Origin: Paenibacillus_D tarimensis_A | GTDB taxonomy: Bacteria > Bacillota > Bacilli > Paenibacillales > Paenibacillaceae | Assembly: GCA_041281825.1 (NCBI GenBank) | Contig: CP166298.1 | Coordinates: 930,001 to 994,000, forward strand | Length of the DNA stretch: 64,000 bases | Direction of reading: 5' to 3' | Shown here: positions 51,339 to 60,169 of the stretch, piece after piece | How positions within the stretch are numbered: the first letter of the stretch is position 1 | Layout of the letters: every line of letters starts with the position of its first letter | Position numbers and translations under genes: made by a program | The notes under the pieces: model-generated | What the model was told of the DNA's origin: nothing | Database searches by the model: none | The model's input: only the letters and a program-made list of their open reading frames with translations

Positions 51339-52889
51339 ATGCCAAAGAAAAAAGTCAGCACTCTATTGGCAGTCATTACGGCAATTGCACTGATGACCGG
51401 ATGTTCGGGTAAAGCAGGTACGCCTGAGACACCGGCATCTAATCAGAACACGACGGGCAACGCGGCAGAGACACAGGAGGAAACAAAAAAGGAGACTGTC
51501 AAAATTTCCATTATGGCAGGTTTGCAAACGGCTGACGTACCTGACAAAACGATTCAAGAGATGGTAGAGGAAGCGACGAACACCAAGCTTGATATTCAAT
51601 GGGTTCCGACCGAGACGTATGATGAGAAGCTGAATGCCTCGTTTGCAACAGGAACGCTCCCTCAGGTAGTGGGCGTTTCAGCACAATCGCTCGTTATGCT
51701 TCGTGACCCGATTCGCAACAATCAGTTCTGGGAGATCGGTCCGCTTCTGCAGGAATATCCGAACTTAAGCAAGCTTAACCCTGATGTGCTGAAGAATACC
51801 TCGGTGGACGGCAAAGTTTACGCGCTCTATCAGGAACGCCCGCTTTCCCGTCAAGGCTTCATCTATCGCAAGGATTGGGCCGACAAGCTTGGGCTGCAGG
51901 CGCCAACGACAACAGAAGAGTTTTTCACCATGCTTGAGAAGTTCACGAAAGAAGATCCGGACGACAACGGCAAGCACGACACGATCGGACTTGCGGACCG
52001 GAATGATTTCACCTATGGCGCATTCAAGACGGTCTCCTCCTGGTTCGGCACTCCGAATAACTGGGGTATGCAGGATGGCAAGCTTGTGCCTGAATTTATG
52101 ACCCCGGAATATATGGAGACGATGAATTTCTTTAAGCGCATTTACGAGGCCGGCTATATGAACAAGGACTTCCCGGTTACGGCTAAGGCGGAGCAGCAAA
52201 GCATGATCATCTCGGGTAAGGCCGGCGTTTATGTCGGCTCACTGGGTGACGTTGGCGGCTTGCATCAGAAAATTATCGAACTGAATCCGAGTGCGCTGCT
52301 TGATGTACACAATAGGGTTGCGGCACCAGGAAAAGAATACGGAATCTGGGCGATCCCAGGGTTCGGCTCGGTATTCCTTTTCCCTAAATCTGCGATAAAG
52401 TCGGAGGAAGAGCTCAGAGGTATCCTGGCATTCTATGATCAGCTGATGAGTCCGGAATTAGCGAATTTGACTCGTTGGGGCATTGAAGGCAAACACTATA
52501 CGCTAGAAGATGGTAAAGTTCTTGCCGTCGATGACCGTGCAATGTTTGAACGCGAAGTGAAGCCGTATTTGTCATTGCAAATCGGCGGGCCCTCCTCAAT
52601 CGAAGGCTTCCTCGATGCGGTGCGTCCGATCCCGGCTGCAGAGAAAGCGGAAGAGCTCATTAAGGACAACGATAACTATTTGATTTACGACCCTTCCGTG
52701 GCACTTGAATCGGCAGCGTACAATCAAGACGGAGCACGACTCCAGGAGATTATTAAAGATGCCACCTATAATTATATGCTCGGCAAGATCAACGAGGCGG
52801 GCTTCAAGGCTGCAGTTGATCAATGGTTAAAGCAAGGCGGCCAGAAAATGATTGACGAGTTCAACGCTTCCTACGCCGAAGTGCAATAA
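51339..52889 (+). CDS. ABC-type extracellular solute-binding lipoprotein (sugar/oligosaccharide type)
   Basis: 516 aa. The lipoprotein signal VSTLLAVITAIALMTGC is followed by a Thr/Glu-rich linker and a family 1 solute-binding domain: KISIMAGLQTADVPDKTIQEMVEEATNTKLDIQWVP, then YRKDWADKLGLQAPTTTEEFFTMLEKFTKEDPDDNGKHDTIGL, typical of the LplA/YtcQ group in Paenibacillus that serves oligosaccharide importers. GGAGGT precedes the ATG. No permease or ATPase gene is near, so it must share one encoded elsewhere. Confidence 0.92.
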   Translation: MPKKKVSTLLAVITAIALMTGCSGKAGTPETPASNQNTTGNAAETQEETKKETVKISIMAGLQTADVPDKTIQEMVEEATNTKLDIQWVPTETYDEKLNASFATGTLPQVVGVSAQSLVMLRDPIRNNQFWEIGPLLQEYPNLSKLNPDVLKNTSVDGKVYALYQERPLSRQGFIYRKDWADKLGLQAPTTTEEFFTMLEKFTKEDPDDNGKHDTIGLADRNDFTYGAFKTVSSWFGTPNNWGMQDGKLVPEFMTPEYMETMNFFKRIYEAGYMNKDFPVTAKAEQQSMIISGKAGVYVGSLGDVGGLHQKIIELNPSALLDVHNRVAAPGKEYGIWAIPGFGSVFLFPKSAIKSEEELRGILAFYDQLMSPELANLTRWGIEGKHYTLEDGKVLAVDDRAMFEREVKPYLSLQIGGPSSIEGFLDAVRPIPAAEKAEELIKDNDNYLIYDPSVALESAAYNQDGARLQEIIKDATYNYMLGKINEAGFKAAVDQWLKQGGQKMIDEFNASYAEVQ

Positions 52890-52923
52890 GGTATTCGCTT
52901 GTCAAATGCCGAGGCTGAAACCG

Positions 52924-52972
52924 GCGGCGTTCCAGGACATGATTAACGTGTCCTGGAACGCCGCTGTTTCAT
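52924..52972 (+). terminator. Terminator after the solute-binding protein gene
   Basis: GCGGCGTTCCAGGACA / TGTCCTGGAACGCCGC perfect 16-bp stem with a 9-base loop, then TGTTTCATTTTG. Confidence 0.92.
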
Positions 52973-53073
52973 TTTGTGAGGAGTAGCGGTCGCGTGATCC
53001 GCGTTCTTTTTCGGAACTTTTTCATTATCCGCACAGTCTAATTATTGGAAGCCAAGTTAAAGGGGGGTTATGC

Positions 53074-54357
53074 GTGAAAAAGACTCTGATAGCGGTTTGT
53101 GCAACGGCATTTCTTCTGTCTGCTTGTGAAAACACTCTGAAAGCTCCTACAGAAGAACCAACGGTTGAAACCGGTGATATTATTGCTGAAGCGGATATCG
53201 ATTACGACGTCAACGGAGATGAGGAAAAGCTTTATGTTCGCATGGTGACAGGCGAGTTGAAAGAAGAGAAAGATCCCGGACCATTTTATGGCACGTATTG
53301 GGAGGGCGACTTTCAACTGGAGCTAGTTTCGAAAGACGGGGCGTTGCTCCATACATTAGACTTAAATCCGACGTTTGGCGGTGAATCGCTTATATTCACC
53401 CATAATCGTGAGTTGAACATCGCATTCGATGATTATAACAACGACGGGTATCCGGATTTTTCGATTGGCCAATATTTTTCGTCTAACGGGTTTATGTACA
53501 ATTTATTCTCCCTTACGCCAAATGGGATTGCTGTAATTCATCAAGATCTGTTTACGGCTGATAGCAGCTACTCCGTTCTTTACCCCAAAGCGGGCAACAC
53601 CTCGTTCAAGAATCGCTACTACGATATGGAAAACGGCGAATACGTGGAAACGCTGTTTACGTGGCAAGGAGACCGGTTCGTCCGGACGGAGTGCGAAGGC
53701 TGCAATATGGACTCCCCACCGGAGGTTTACTATGTTAAAGGAGAGGTCGGAGTCTTTGCGGCTCCGGAGTATGGGAGCGTGTTACCTCCCGATTTTGTAG
53801 CGAAGCCGGGGGAACCGTACGCAGTTGTCGAGAGTGCGAACGGGTTTCTCCGGATCAAATCGGAAGGCCGCGAGGGTTGGATCGACGAATGGTATGTGAC
53901 GCCGGAGCCGAATGAACGTTCCGTGGTGCCGGTCGATCCGTACGTGATGCTCGTTGGAACTCCAGTCGCTTATCGGAGACATCCCGGGGAGAAAGAACCT
54001 TCCGGTTTCGAGCTGCAAGCCGGCAAAGTCGTTCAGGTATATAAAGAGTACCAGGACTGGGTATGCATACGGATTATCACATATGATCAGCCGTACGAAG
54101 GGGATAAATGGGTGAGAACAACGGAGTTGGTAGCTTGGGACCCGGCGAAGGCGAAGGAAGGCAAGGTGAGACCGGGGGCCGTCGTTCGAAGAGAAAGCGG
54201 TGAAGAGGAAGCGCTGCCGATCGCTAATCCTGTCTATATCCAGGAAGAAATGAATGACGACCGGTACCGTATTGGTTCCGCGGGAGGTTTAACGGGTTTC
54301 ATTGACAAGAAGGACTTTATTCCGAATCCGTTCCTGCCGCCCGCTTCGGAGCGATAA
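53074..54357 (+). CDS. Lipoprotein with FG-GAP-like and SH3-like modules
   Basis: 427 aa, GTG start with AAAGGGGGG upstream. The lipobox is LLSAC. The first half holds calcium-loop-like segments (DYDVNGDEEKLYV; DDYNNDGYPDFSIGQY) of the kind seen in FG-GAP/VCBS repeats. The second half has two or three SH3-like modules (VGVFAAPEYGSVLPPDFVAKPGEPYAVVESANGFLRIKSEGREGWIDEWYV; VGTPVAYRRHPGEKEPSGFELQAGKVVQVYKEYQDWVCIRI). Likely a cell-envelope protein; function unknown. Confidence 0.75.
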   Translation: MKKTLIAVCATAFLLSACENTLKAPTEEPTVETGDIIAEADIDYDVNGDEEKLYVRMVTGELKEEKDPGPFYGTYWEGDFQLELVSKDGALLHTLDLNPTFGGESLIFTHNRELNIAFDDYNNDGYPDFSIGQYFSSNGFMYNLFSLTPNGIAVIHQDLFTADSSYSVLYPKAGNTSFKNRYYDMENGEYVETLFTWQGDRFVRTECEGCNMDSPPEVYYVKGEVGVFAAPEYGSVLPPDFVAKPGEPYAVVESANGFLRIKSEGREGWIDEWYVTPEPNERSVVPVDPYVMLVGTPVAYRRHPGEKEPSGFELQAGKVVQVYKEYQDWVCIRIITYDQPYEGDKWVRTTELVAWDPAKAKEGKVRPGAVVRRESGEEEALPIANPVYIQEEMNDDRYRIGSAGGLTGFIDKKDFIPNPFLPPASER

Positions 54358-54477
54358 AGAGGGGAGCGGCCTGGAAGCAATTTAGTGAAGCCGAGCCGCG
54401 GCAGGATTACATCGCATTGAAACTTCCCGTTCGGATTCAGCGTCTAATAAGCATGTTATTGAAGGGGGGCTTTCGAA

Positions 54478-55722
54478 ATGAAACGAAGCAGACTTCTTGC
54501 GGCCGGCTTGGCGGGAATATTGCTCATACTGAGCGTAACAGCGTGTGCCAATCCATCTGCGAAGCCGATTTCACTGAAGGAACGGCAAGCCGCGGCGGCG
54601 GAGTTGGATACGCGTATCGTCAAAGCAAGCAACGAATTCGGCATGATGCTTCATCGCCAGTTGGTCCAAACGAACAAGAACAAAAATATTTTTATTTCAC
54701 CAACCAGCATTTCTTTGGCGCTCGCTATGACTTATAACGGCAGCAAAGGGCAAACACAAACGGCGATGGCAGAAACGATGGGCTGGCAAGACCTATCCAT
54801 TGATGAAATAAATCAAGGCAACCGGGCGCTTCTATCTCTTTTGCAGCAGACGGGCAATGGCGTTCAGTTGAGCGTTGCCAACTCGCTTTGGTCAAGGAAA
54901 GGACACACGTTTAACAGAGATTTTATGAAAACCAATCAAACGTATTATGAGGCTAAAGTAACCGAACTCGACTTCAACAGTCCCAAAGCCCCTGACACGA
55001 TTAATGATTGGGTAAAAAAGAATACCCACGGCAAAATCTCCAAAATGATTGATTTCATCAACCCTACGGAAGTTCTCATCCTGATGAATGCGGTGTATTT
55101 CCAGGCCGGATGGAAAAACGAATTCCAACCTTCCTCAACGAATGAAGAAAGCTTCAAGCTGCAGGACGGTTCCACCAAGGAGGTGCAGATGATGGCGCAG
55201 AGAGGCAACTTCGAATATATGCAGGATGAGGGACTTCAAGCGATCCGTTTGCCCTACGGAGAGGGGCAGATGGACATGTTGATCATTCTTCCGGATGCAA
55301 ATTCTTCTTTAGAAGCTCTGCATGAGGAGCTTTGGGCAGATCACAGCCGTTGGCTGCAGCCATTCCAGCAGAGTCAGGGCGAAATTAAGCTTCCAAGGTT
55401 CAGACTCGAATACGGCGAAGAATTGAAAGACGCACTCGCGGCCATGGGAATGTCGCAGGCCTTCGACAGCGATAAGGCGGACTATTCAGGCATGGCACCT
55501 GTTCCTCCAAACCTGTATATCAGCGGGGTAACACACAAAACCTTCGTTGAGGTGAATGAAAAGGGAACGGAGGCGGCAGCTGCCACTGCGATACACGCGG
55601 ATGCGGGTTCCGCTCCGGTCGATTCCCCGTTTCAGATGACGGTAAACCGGCCGTTTTACTTTGCGATTGAAGATCGGCACTCCGGCGCCTGGCTTTTTGT
55701 CGGGTCTGTAATCGATCCGTAG
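54478..55722 (+). CDS. Serpin (serine protease inhibitor) lipoprotein
   Basis: 414 aa. The lipoprotein signal (LLAAGLAGILLILSVTAC) anchors it outside the membrane. The serpin fold is complete: NIFISPTSISLALAMTYNGSKGQT, LMNAVYFQAGWKNEF, IRLPYGEGQMDMLIILPD, ISGVTHKTFVEVNEKGTEAAAATA and NRPFYFAIEDRHSGAWLFVGSVIDP. The hinge EKGTEAAAATA is the small-residue type needed for inhibition. The reactive loop continues IHADAGSAPVDSPFQ and is about 4 residues longer than in alpha-1-antitrypsin, so P1 cannot be fixed; Gly-Ser or Ala-Gly by spacing. GAAGGGGGG precedes the ATG. Confidence 0.94.
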   Translation: MKRSRLLAAGLAGILLILSVTACANPSAKPISLKERQAAAAELDTRIVKASNEFGMMLHRQLVQTNKNKNIFISPTSISLALAMTYNGSKGQTQTAMAETMGWQDLSIDEINQGNRALLSLLQQTGNGVQLSVANSLWSRKGHTFNRDFMKTNQTYYEAKVTELDFNSPKAPDTINDWVKKNTHGKISKMIDFINPTEVLILMNAVYFQAGWKNEFQPSSTNEESFKLQDGSTKEVQMMAQRGNFEYMQDEGLQAIRLPYGEGQMDMLIILPDANSSLEALHEELWADHSRWLQPFQQSQGEIKLPRFRLEYGEELKDALAAMGMSQAFDSDKADYSGMAPVPPNLYISGVTHKTFVEVNEKGTEAAAATAIHADAGSAPVDSPFQMTVNRPFYFAIEDRHSGAWLFVGSVIDP

Positions 55723-55767
55723 TTCGTAGTTGTTGATTTCATATGAGCAACGTGTGGAGGAATGATA

Positions 55768-56232
55768 ATGACGATAAAAAATAAGTACTCGATTCCGCTA
55801 ATTATCATAGCCCTATTGGGAATAAGCATAATTATTATCAATAACTTTGATAAACCGGGAGAAGAATCTGTCCCTCTTCATAAAGTAATAGCATCTGAAG
55901 ATGTGGAAAAGGTAAGAATGGGAGTCATGGTATATCATGAGCCGCGAATAGAAGCCGTGGATATTGACTTAACCGATCAAGAGATAAACGAAATCCGTTC
56001 CTTTTATAATTCTGTGCCGGCTGATAGAATGAAAGAAGTTCAGGAAGTCAATCCAGCCCTTGTGGCAGGAATCGTGTTTAATTTAAAATCGAACGCGGAA
56101 GTTCGAATTCAATATGATAAAAAAGATGTTTACGTAACACGAACGGATAAAACAGGGCAAGAGAAATATATCGTTGAGTTCCCGGAGCTAAAGAGCTTCT
56201 TTGAAAATAAACTTGAGTCAATCTCGGGCTGA
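55768..56232 (+). CDS. Membrane-anchored extracytoplasmic protein, unknown function
   Basis: 154 aa: one N-terminal membrane segment (SIPLIIIALLGISIIIINNF) and an about 120-residue domain with YHEPRIEAVDIDLTDQEINEIRSFYNSVPADRMKEV and VRIQYDKKDVYVTRTDKTGQEKYIVEFPELKSFFENKL. No family recognised. ATG 55768 is 7 bases after GGAGG. It is 45 bases after the serpin gene and may share its transcript. Confidence 0.75.
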   Translation: MTIKNKYSIPLIIIALLGISIIIINNFDKPGEESVPLHKVIASEDVEKVRMGVMVYHEPRIEAVDIDLTDQEINEIRSFYNSVPADRMKEVQEVNPALVAGIVFNLKSNAEVRIQYDKKDVYVTRTDKTGQEKYIVEFPELKSFFENKLESISG

Positions 56233-56424
56233 AATATCGATAGTGGGATCGGTTAATCGGCAGCCTCCTCAGGGTCACTATTTCTCAAAAGCGGAAGCAA
56301 ACGGTATTTACGCACCTGAATCTATCGATCATGAGGAAATGGAGGTAGGGCGGGACGAAGCGAATACATCGAAGCTATGCGGAATGTCCGGAATTCGTTG
56401 GTACTATGGCCGGTCAAGAAATAC

Positions 56425-56471
56425 GAAACCCACCGCAACGTCGGGAAGCAGTCCCCATGCGCGGGTGGGTT
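56425..56471. terminator. Hairpin, possible terminator
   Basis: GAAACCCACCGC / GCGCGGGTGGGTT stem with an about 22-base loop, no T-run. It lies in the 278-base gap between convergent genes, otherwise without signals. Confidence 0.35.
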
Positions 56472-56510
56472 CTCGATGGATGTTGCCGCAGTATTTCAAG
56501 CTATGACGAT

Positions 56511-56780
56511 TTATACGGCTCCCGCGGGCAAACGTCTAGCTGAGGCAATTTCGCCAATACAGTCCTGACAAATCAATTTGCCTTTGAAATACGTAGCGTT
56601 GCCTGCATTCCCGCAAAAAACGCATGCCGGTTCATACTTCTTCAGCATGATGCGCTCTCCGTCCACATAAATTTCGAGCGCATCCTTCTCGCCTATACCC
56701 AGCGAGCGGCGAAGCTCAATCGGAACAACGACTCGGCCAAGTTCGTCCACTTTTCGTACAATGCCTGTAGCTTTCACCAT
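56511..56780 (-). CDS. abrB: AbrB family transition-state regulator
   Basis: 89 aa. MVKATGIVRKVDELGRVVVPIELRRSLGIGEKDALEIYVDGERIMLKKY is the N-terminal swapped-hairpin DNA-binding domain, nearly as in B. subtilis AbrB. The C-terminal part differs from Bacillus: CVFCGNAGNATYFKGKLICQDCI has two CxxC pairs, probably a small zinc site. AGGAGGTGATC before the ATG is an ideal SD. It represses post-exponential genes in bacilli. Confidence 0.92.
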   Translation of the reverse strand: MVKATGIVRKVDELGRVVVPIELRRSLGIGEKDALEIYVDGERIMLKKYEPACVFCGNAGNATYFKGKLICQDCIGEIASARRLPAGAV

Positions 56781-56861
56781 GATCACCTCCTGTATTTGTG
56801 AAATTTTTCTACTATATGAATTCAACACTTTAACTCCAAATCCTTTTTTTTACTAATTGCA

Positions 56862-57896
56862 TCACAATAATTCCCTCCATAGTTTTCCGTCTTCGCGAAT
56901 ATGGTAGGTTGAGGTTCCGTCACTGGAAGGGGCCGATGCCTGGAATAAACCGCTCGTTGTCTGCATTAGCGGCCGGAACAACCAATTTTCGTCATCGGTT
57001 AACTCCTCCAATCGGCTGCAAAACCTTCCGTGCGCGGCATAGTAATTGCGCTGACGGTAGTACACCTTCCGGAGCTGCCATTTTACAAGCTCATCGCCCG
57101 GCAGCTCGAACGGGGTTTCGTGCTCCCCGGTATCCGCGAATACGACATACCCCCATAACTCCGGATAATGCATGTCGATTAGCCCCATGGGCGACCATAC
57201 CCAGTTGTCTTCCGGATAAGGCTTGCCGGTATCCGGATTGATCTTCTTCACATATTTCCCGTCTTTCACTTCCACCTGCCACTGCACGCGCGAGAAATTC
57301 ACCCGCCAATATTCGCCGGGCAAAGGAGGACGAGCGCCGGACGCACACTCCTTAAGTATACGCCAAGGCATGGCAACCTCCACGGACCATGAACGGTTGT
57401 CAGCACCCGGTTTATTTAGTTCGCCATTGATATGCACGGCCGTCCGCAATCCGCTGATGTCCCAGCCGTTGACGCAGGGACCGCCGTCCCGGTACGGCTT
57501 GACGAGCAGCAAATCCCACACCGTGTTGAGCGCATTGATTTCGAACTCATAATAATTATGCGTGTCGCCGTCCGGATCAATAAAGATCTCGAAGTCGTTG
57601 TCGTGAAAAATGACGGAATCCCGTTCGGTAAGCGTGGCCCAGATCTCGTCCTCCTCCAATTCCGCGCCGAAGTACAAATAATCGTCATCCCAAAGCATTT
57701 TCACCCGTGTACGTTTGGCGGGCATCGGCTTCAGGTCTCCTTCGATGTCGACGAAGTCGGCGGTCCAATTTGCTTCTTTCCAAAAAGGTTTGTCAAGCCG
57801 GCCGTCCAGATCCAGCGGCATAACGGCTCTTTTGCAAATGTAATGCTTCGGTGAAAAGACATCCATTACAGGCAGTGCAACTCGGTTGCGATTCAT
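56862..57896 (-). CDS. Carbohydrate-binding family 9-like domain protein
   Basis: 344 aa without signal peptide. VMPLDLDGRLDKPFWKEANWTADFVDIEGDLKPMPAKRTRVKMLWDDDYLYFGAELEEDEIWATL is the standard CBM9-like start; NDFEIFIDPDGDTHNYYEFEINALNTVWDLLLVKPYRDGG and WSVEVAMPWRIL are the later strands. The C-terminal ~100 residues (LRKVYYRQRNYYAAHGRFCSRLEELTDDE) recur in this family. Found near sugar-degrading enzymes in other bacteria; role unclear. GAGGTGG precedes the ATG at 57896. Confidence 0.82.
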   Translation of the reverse strand: MNRNRVALPVMDVFSPKHYICKRAVMPLDLDGRLDKPFWKEANWTADFVDIEGDLKPMPAKRTRVKMLWDDDYLYFGAELEEDEIWATLTERDSVIFHDNDFEIFIDPDGDTHNYYEFEINALNTVWDLLLVKPYRDGGPCVNGWDISGLRTAVHINGELNKPGADNRSWSVEVAMPWRILKECASGARPPLPGEYWRVNFSRVQWQVEVKDGKYVKKINPDTGKPYPEDNWVWSPMGLIDMHYPELWGYVVFADTGEHETPFELPGDELVKWQLRKVYYRQRNYYAAHGRFCSRLEELTDDENWLFRPLMQTTSGLFQASAPSSDGTSTYHIREDGKLWRELL

Positions 57897-58031
57897 AGTC
57901 CACCTCGAATATAAGATATAATATTGAAACACTTTTGAATATCGTATACCATTTCTGGTCTCTGTAGCAAAAGCATAGAAGGATTTATAGTGAGCTATAA
58001 TAATAGTATTGAATCGGTCCGGGGAGGATGA

Positions 58032-58154
58032 GTGCAAAAGGAGAAGGATTCGGCGTTTCTGCCTGATCCTTCTCCTTTGCCGTTCCATAAGCCTGTATTT
58101 GCTGATCTGATACAAAACTGTTACAATAATAATTACAGTTTGAGCGCAACCTAA
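58032..58154 (+). other. Long hairpin or 40-codon small ORF in a divergent gap
   Basis: GCAAAAGGAGAAGGAT / ATCCTTCTCCTTTGC forms a 15-bp stem (58034-58080) between divergently transcribed genes, where a terminator is not expected. The same bases are the start of a GTG frame (MQKEKDSAFLPDPSPLPFHK...) with GGGGAGG 4 bases upstream and TATAAT-like TATAATAATAG before it. Either a small RNA, a small ORF, or an operator. Confidence 0.35.
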
Positions 58155-58174
58155 TGCTAAAGGAGGATCTTGCA

Positions 58175-59212
58175 ATGCTTCAGGATCATATAAGTAACAG
58201 CTCCGTTTTCTCGCGGGAGGTCACTTTTTCCGTTTTGGATCTTGCGCCGGTTGTGGAGGGTGGAAGTGCAGCGGACTCGTTCCGCAATACGCTGGATCTT
58301 GCCCGTCATGCGGAAGCCTGGGGTTATCACCGTTACTGGCTTGCAGAACACCACAATATGCCGGGGATCGCCAGCTCCGCCACCTCATTAGTCATCGGAT
58401 ACGTTGCTGGCGGAACCGCAAAGATCCGCGTGGGTTCGGGCGGAATTATGCTGCCGAATCACGCTCCCCTTGTCATTGCCGAACAGTTCGGAACGCTCGA
58501 ATCCATGTATCCGGGCCGGATTGATTTGGGACTGGGAAGAGCGCCGGGGACAGATCAACTGACGGCCAGGGCATTGCGTCGCAGCTTGAACAGTAACGGG
58601 CAGGACTTCCCCGAGCTAGTAGACGAGCTTCGCGCTTATTTTGCCCCCGTTTCCGGCATGGGTACGCGGGGTGTACGGGCGGTCCCCGGCGAAGGTCTGA
58701 ACATTCCTATTTGGTTGCTGGGCTCAAGCGATTTTAACGCGAGGTTGGCGGCGCAGCTTGGGCTGCCGTTCGCTTTTGCCAGCCATTTTGCACCCGATCA
58801 TTTGCTTTCTGCACTAGAGTTGTACAGAAACGGCTTCCGTCCGTTCGATGCATTAAGCAAGCCCTATGTCATGATTGGGGTAAACGTCGTAGCAGCCGAT
58901 ACGGATGAGGAAGCCCGTAGGCTTTCCACTTCACATCTTCAGCAATTTCTGAACATCATTCGCGGGCGTACCGGTTTGCTTGCGCCTCCGGTGGAGAGCA
59001 TGGATCCGTTATGGAACGAGGCTGAGAAGGCCATGGTACAGAAACAATTGAGATATGCCGTTGCAGGGAGTCCGAAGACGGTTCAGGAGAAGCTGCGTCT
59101 CATCATTGAAGAGACACAAGCCGACGAGTTGATCGTGGTATCTCAAATTTATGACCATCAGGCTCGGCTGCGGTCATACGAGCTCCTTTCGGAGATATTC
59201 CAAACGGAGTAA
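58175..59212 (+). CDS. LLM-class flavin-dependent oxidoreductase (luciferase-like)
   Basis: 345 aa. TFSVLDLAPVVEGGSAADSFRNTLDLARHAEAWGYHRYWLAEHHNMPGIASSATSLVIGYVAGGTAKIRVGSGGIMLPNHAPLVIAEQFGTLESMYPGRIDLGLGRAPGTDQ is the typical bacterial luciferase-like monooxygenase opening (YhbW/YvbT type). It binds FMN/FMNH2; substrate unknown. AAAGGAGG before ATG 58175. Ends at a strong terminator. Confidence 0.93.
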   Translation: MLQDHISNSSVFSREVTFSVLDLAPVVEGGSAADSFRNTLDLARHAEAWGYHRYWLAEHHNMPGIASSATSLVIGYVAGGTAKIRVGSGGIMLPNHAPLVIAEQFGTLESMYPGRIDLGLGRAPGTDQLTARALRRSLNSNGQDFPELVDELRAYFAPVSGMGTRGVRAVPGEGLNIPIWLLGSSDFNARLAAQLGLPFAFASHFAPDHLLSALELYRNGFRPFDALSKPYVMIGVNVVAADTDEEARRLSTSHLQQFLNIIRGRTGLLAPPVESMDPLWNEAEKAMVQKQLRYAVAGSPKTVQEKLRLIIEETQADELIVVSQIYDHQARLRSYELLSEIFQTE

Positions 59213-59273
59213 GCTGAGATTAACCGTTTAAGCGACAGACAAAGTACATTTGAATGCTCATTCTGTTGCAGGA

Positions 59274-59313
59274 AAAAGGATAGGGTTCTCCGGCGAGAAC
59301 CCCATCCCTTTTT
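59274..59313. terminator. Strong bidirectional terminator
   Basis: AAAAGGATAGGGTTCTC / GAGAACCCCATCCCTTTTT with a 4-base loop; also ends the acid-sugar operon on the minus strand. Confidence 0.92.
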
Positions 59314-59317
59314 GTCT

Positions 59318-60154
59318 TCAACCAAGTAATCGAATAAATCTAGCCATCACAGGCTCCATCGCTTGCTGCATGCCGGACATAACGGTTGAAAGATGGGGCA
59401 GGTTAGCCTGGTACTTTTCATCATTATTGATGAGATAAGACACGGCTGCCATCGAAACCTCCGTATTCACATTCACTTTGCATATACCGGCTTGCACGGC
59501 TTTCTTAGTGATGTCATCAGGTGTTCCCGATCCGCCGTGCAGGACTAGAGGGACGTCGACCGCATGGCGGATCCGCTCCAGAAGAGGCAGGTCAAGCTTA
59601 GGCTCTCCTTGGTACATGCCGTGTACAGTGCCGATGGCGGCAGCCAGAAAGTCGATGCCTGTCGCTTCAACGAATCTTGCGGCCGATTCGGGATCGGTAA
59701 GCGTTCCGTCGCCTTCCTCTTCATCCGAGAAAGCGCCTCTCGCCAATGACCCAATCTCTGCTTCGACGGACACGCCCGCCATATGGGCGATTTCCACGAT
59801 CTCTCCGGTATATCGGATATTCTCTTCAAGATCGAACTTGGACCCGTCATACATGACGGAAGTAAAACCGCAACGAATGGCCCGGATGATCGATTGCTTC
59901 TCGTACGCATGATCCAGATGAAGGGCGACGGGAACGACGGTCTTTGCAGCGACGGCCTGAACCATCGCCGCAAATCCCTCAACGTCCACTGTATCGAAGT
60001 AACGCTCTCCTAAAGCAATAATAACCGGCTGTTTCTCCTGTTCGGCAGCGCGAACCGCTGCTTGAACGGTTTCCAGGCTGTAGACGTTAAAAGCGGCAAC
60101 CGCGTATTTCCGCAGTTGTGCATCTTGCAATATCGATTTCGTATTCACCAGCAT
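59318..60154 (-). CDS. Class II ketose-bisphosphate aldolase
   Basis: 278 aa Zn-dependent aldolase of the FbaA/GatY/KbaY family: AVAAFNVYSLETVQAAV, PVALHLDHAYEKQSIIRAIRCGFTSVMYDGSKFDLEENI (Zn His), GVSVEAEIGSL (Zn Glu), AAIGTVHGMY (Zn His), VPLVLHGGSGTPDDITKKAVQAGICKVNVNTE (phosphate and Zn His). As last gene of the acid-sugar operon it probably splits the phosphorylated keto-acid or ketose made upstream. GGAGG is 9 bases before the ATG. The exact substrate cannot be told. Confidence 0.9.
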   Translation of the reverse strand: MLVNTKSILQDAQLRKYAVAAFNVYSLETVQAAVRAAEQEKQPVIIALGERYFDTVDVEGFAAMVQAVAAKTVVPVALHLDHAYEKQSIIRAIRCGFTSVMYDGSKFDLEENIRYTGEIVEIAHMAGVSVEAEIGSLARGAFSDEEEGDGTLTDPESAARFVEATGIDFLAAAIGTVHGMYQGEPKLDLPLLERIRHAVDVPLVLHGGSGTPDDITKKAVQAGICKVNVNTEVSMAAVSYLINNDEKYQANLPHLSTVMSGMQQAMEPVMARFIRLLG

Positions 60155-60169
60155 CGGATTTAGCCTCCA

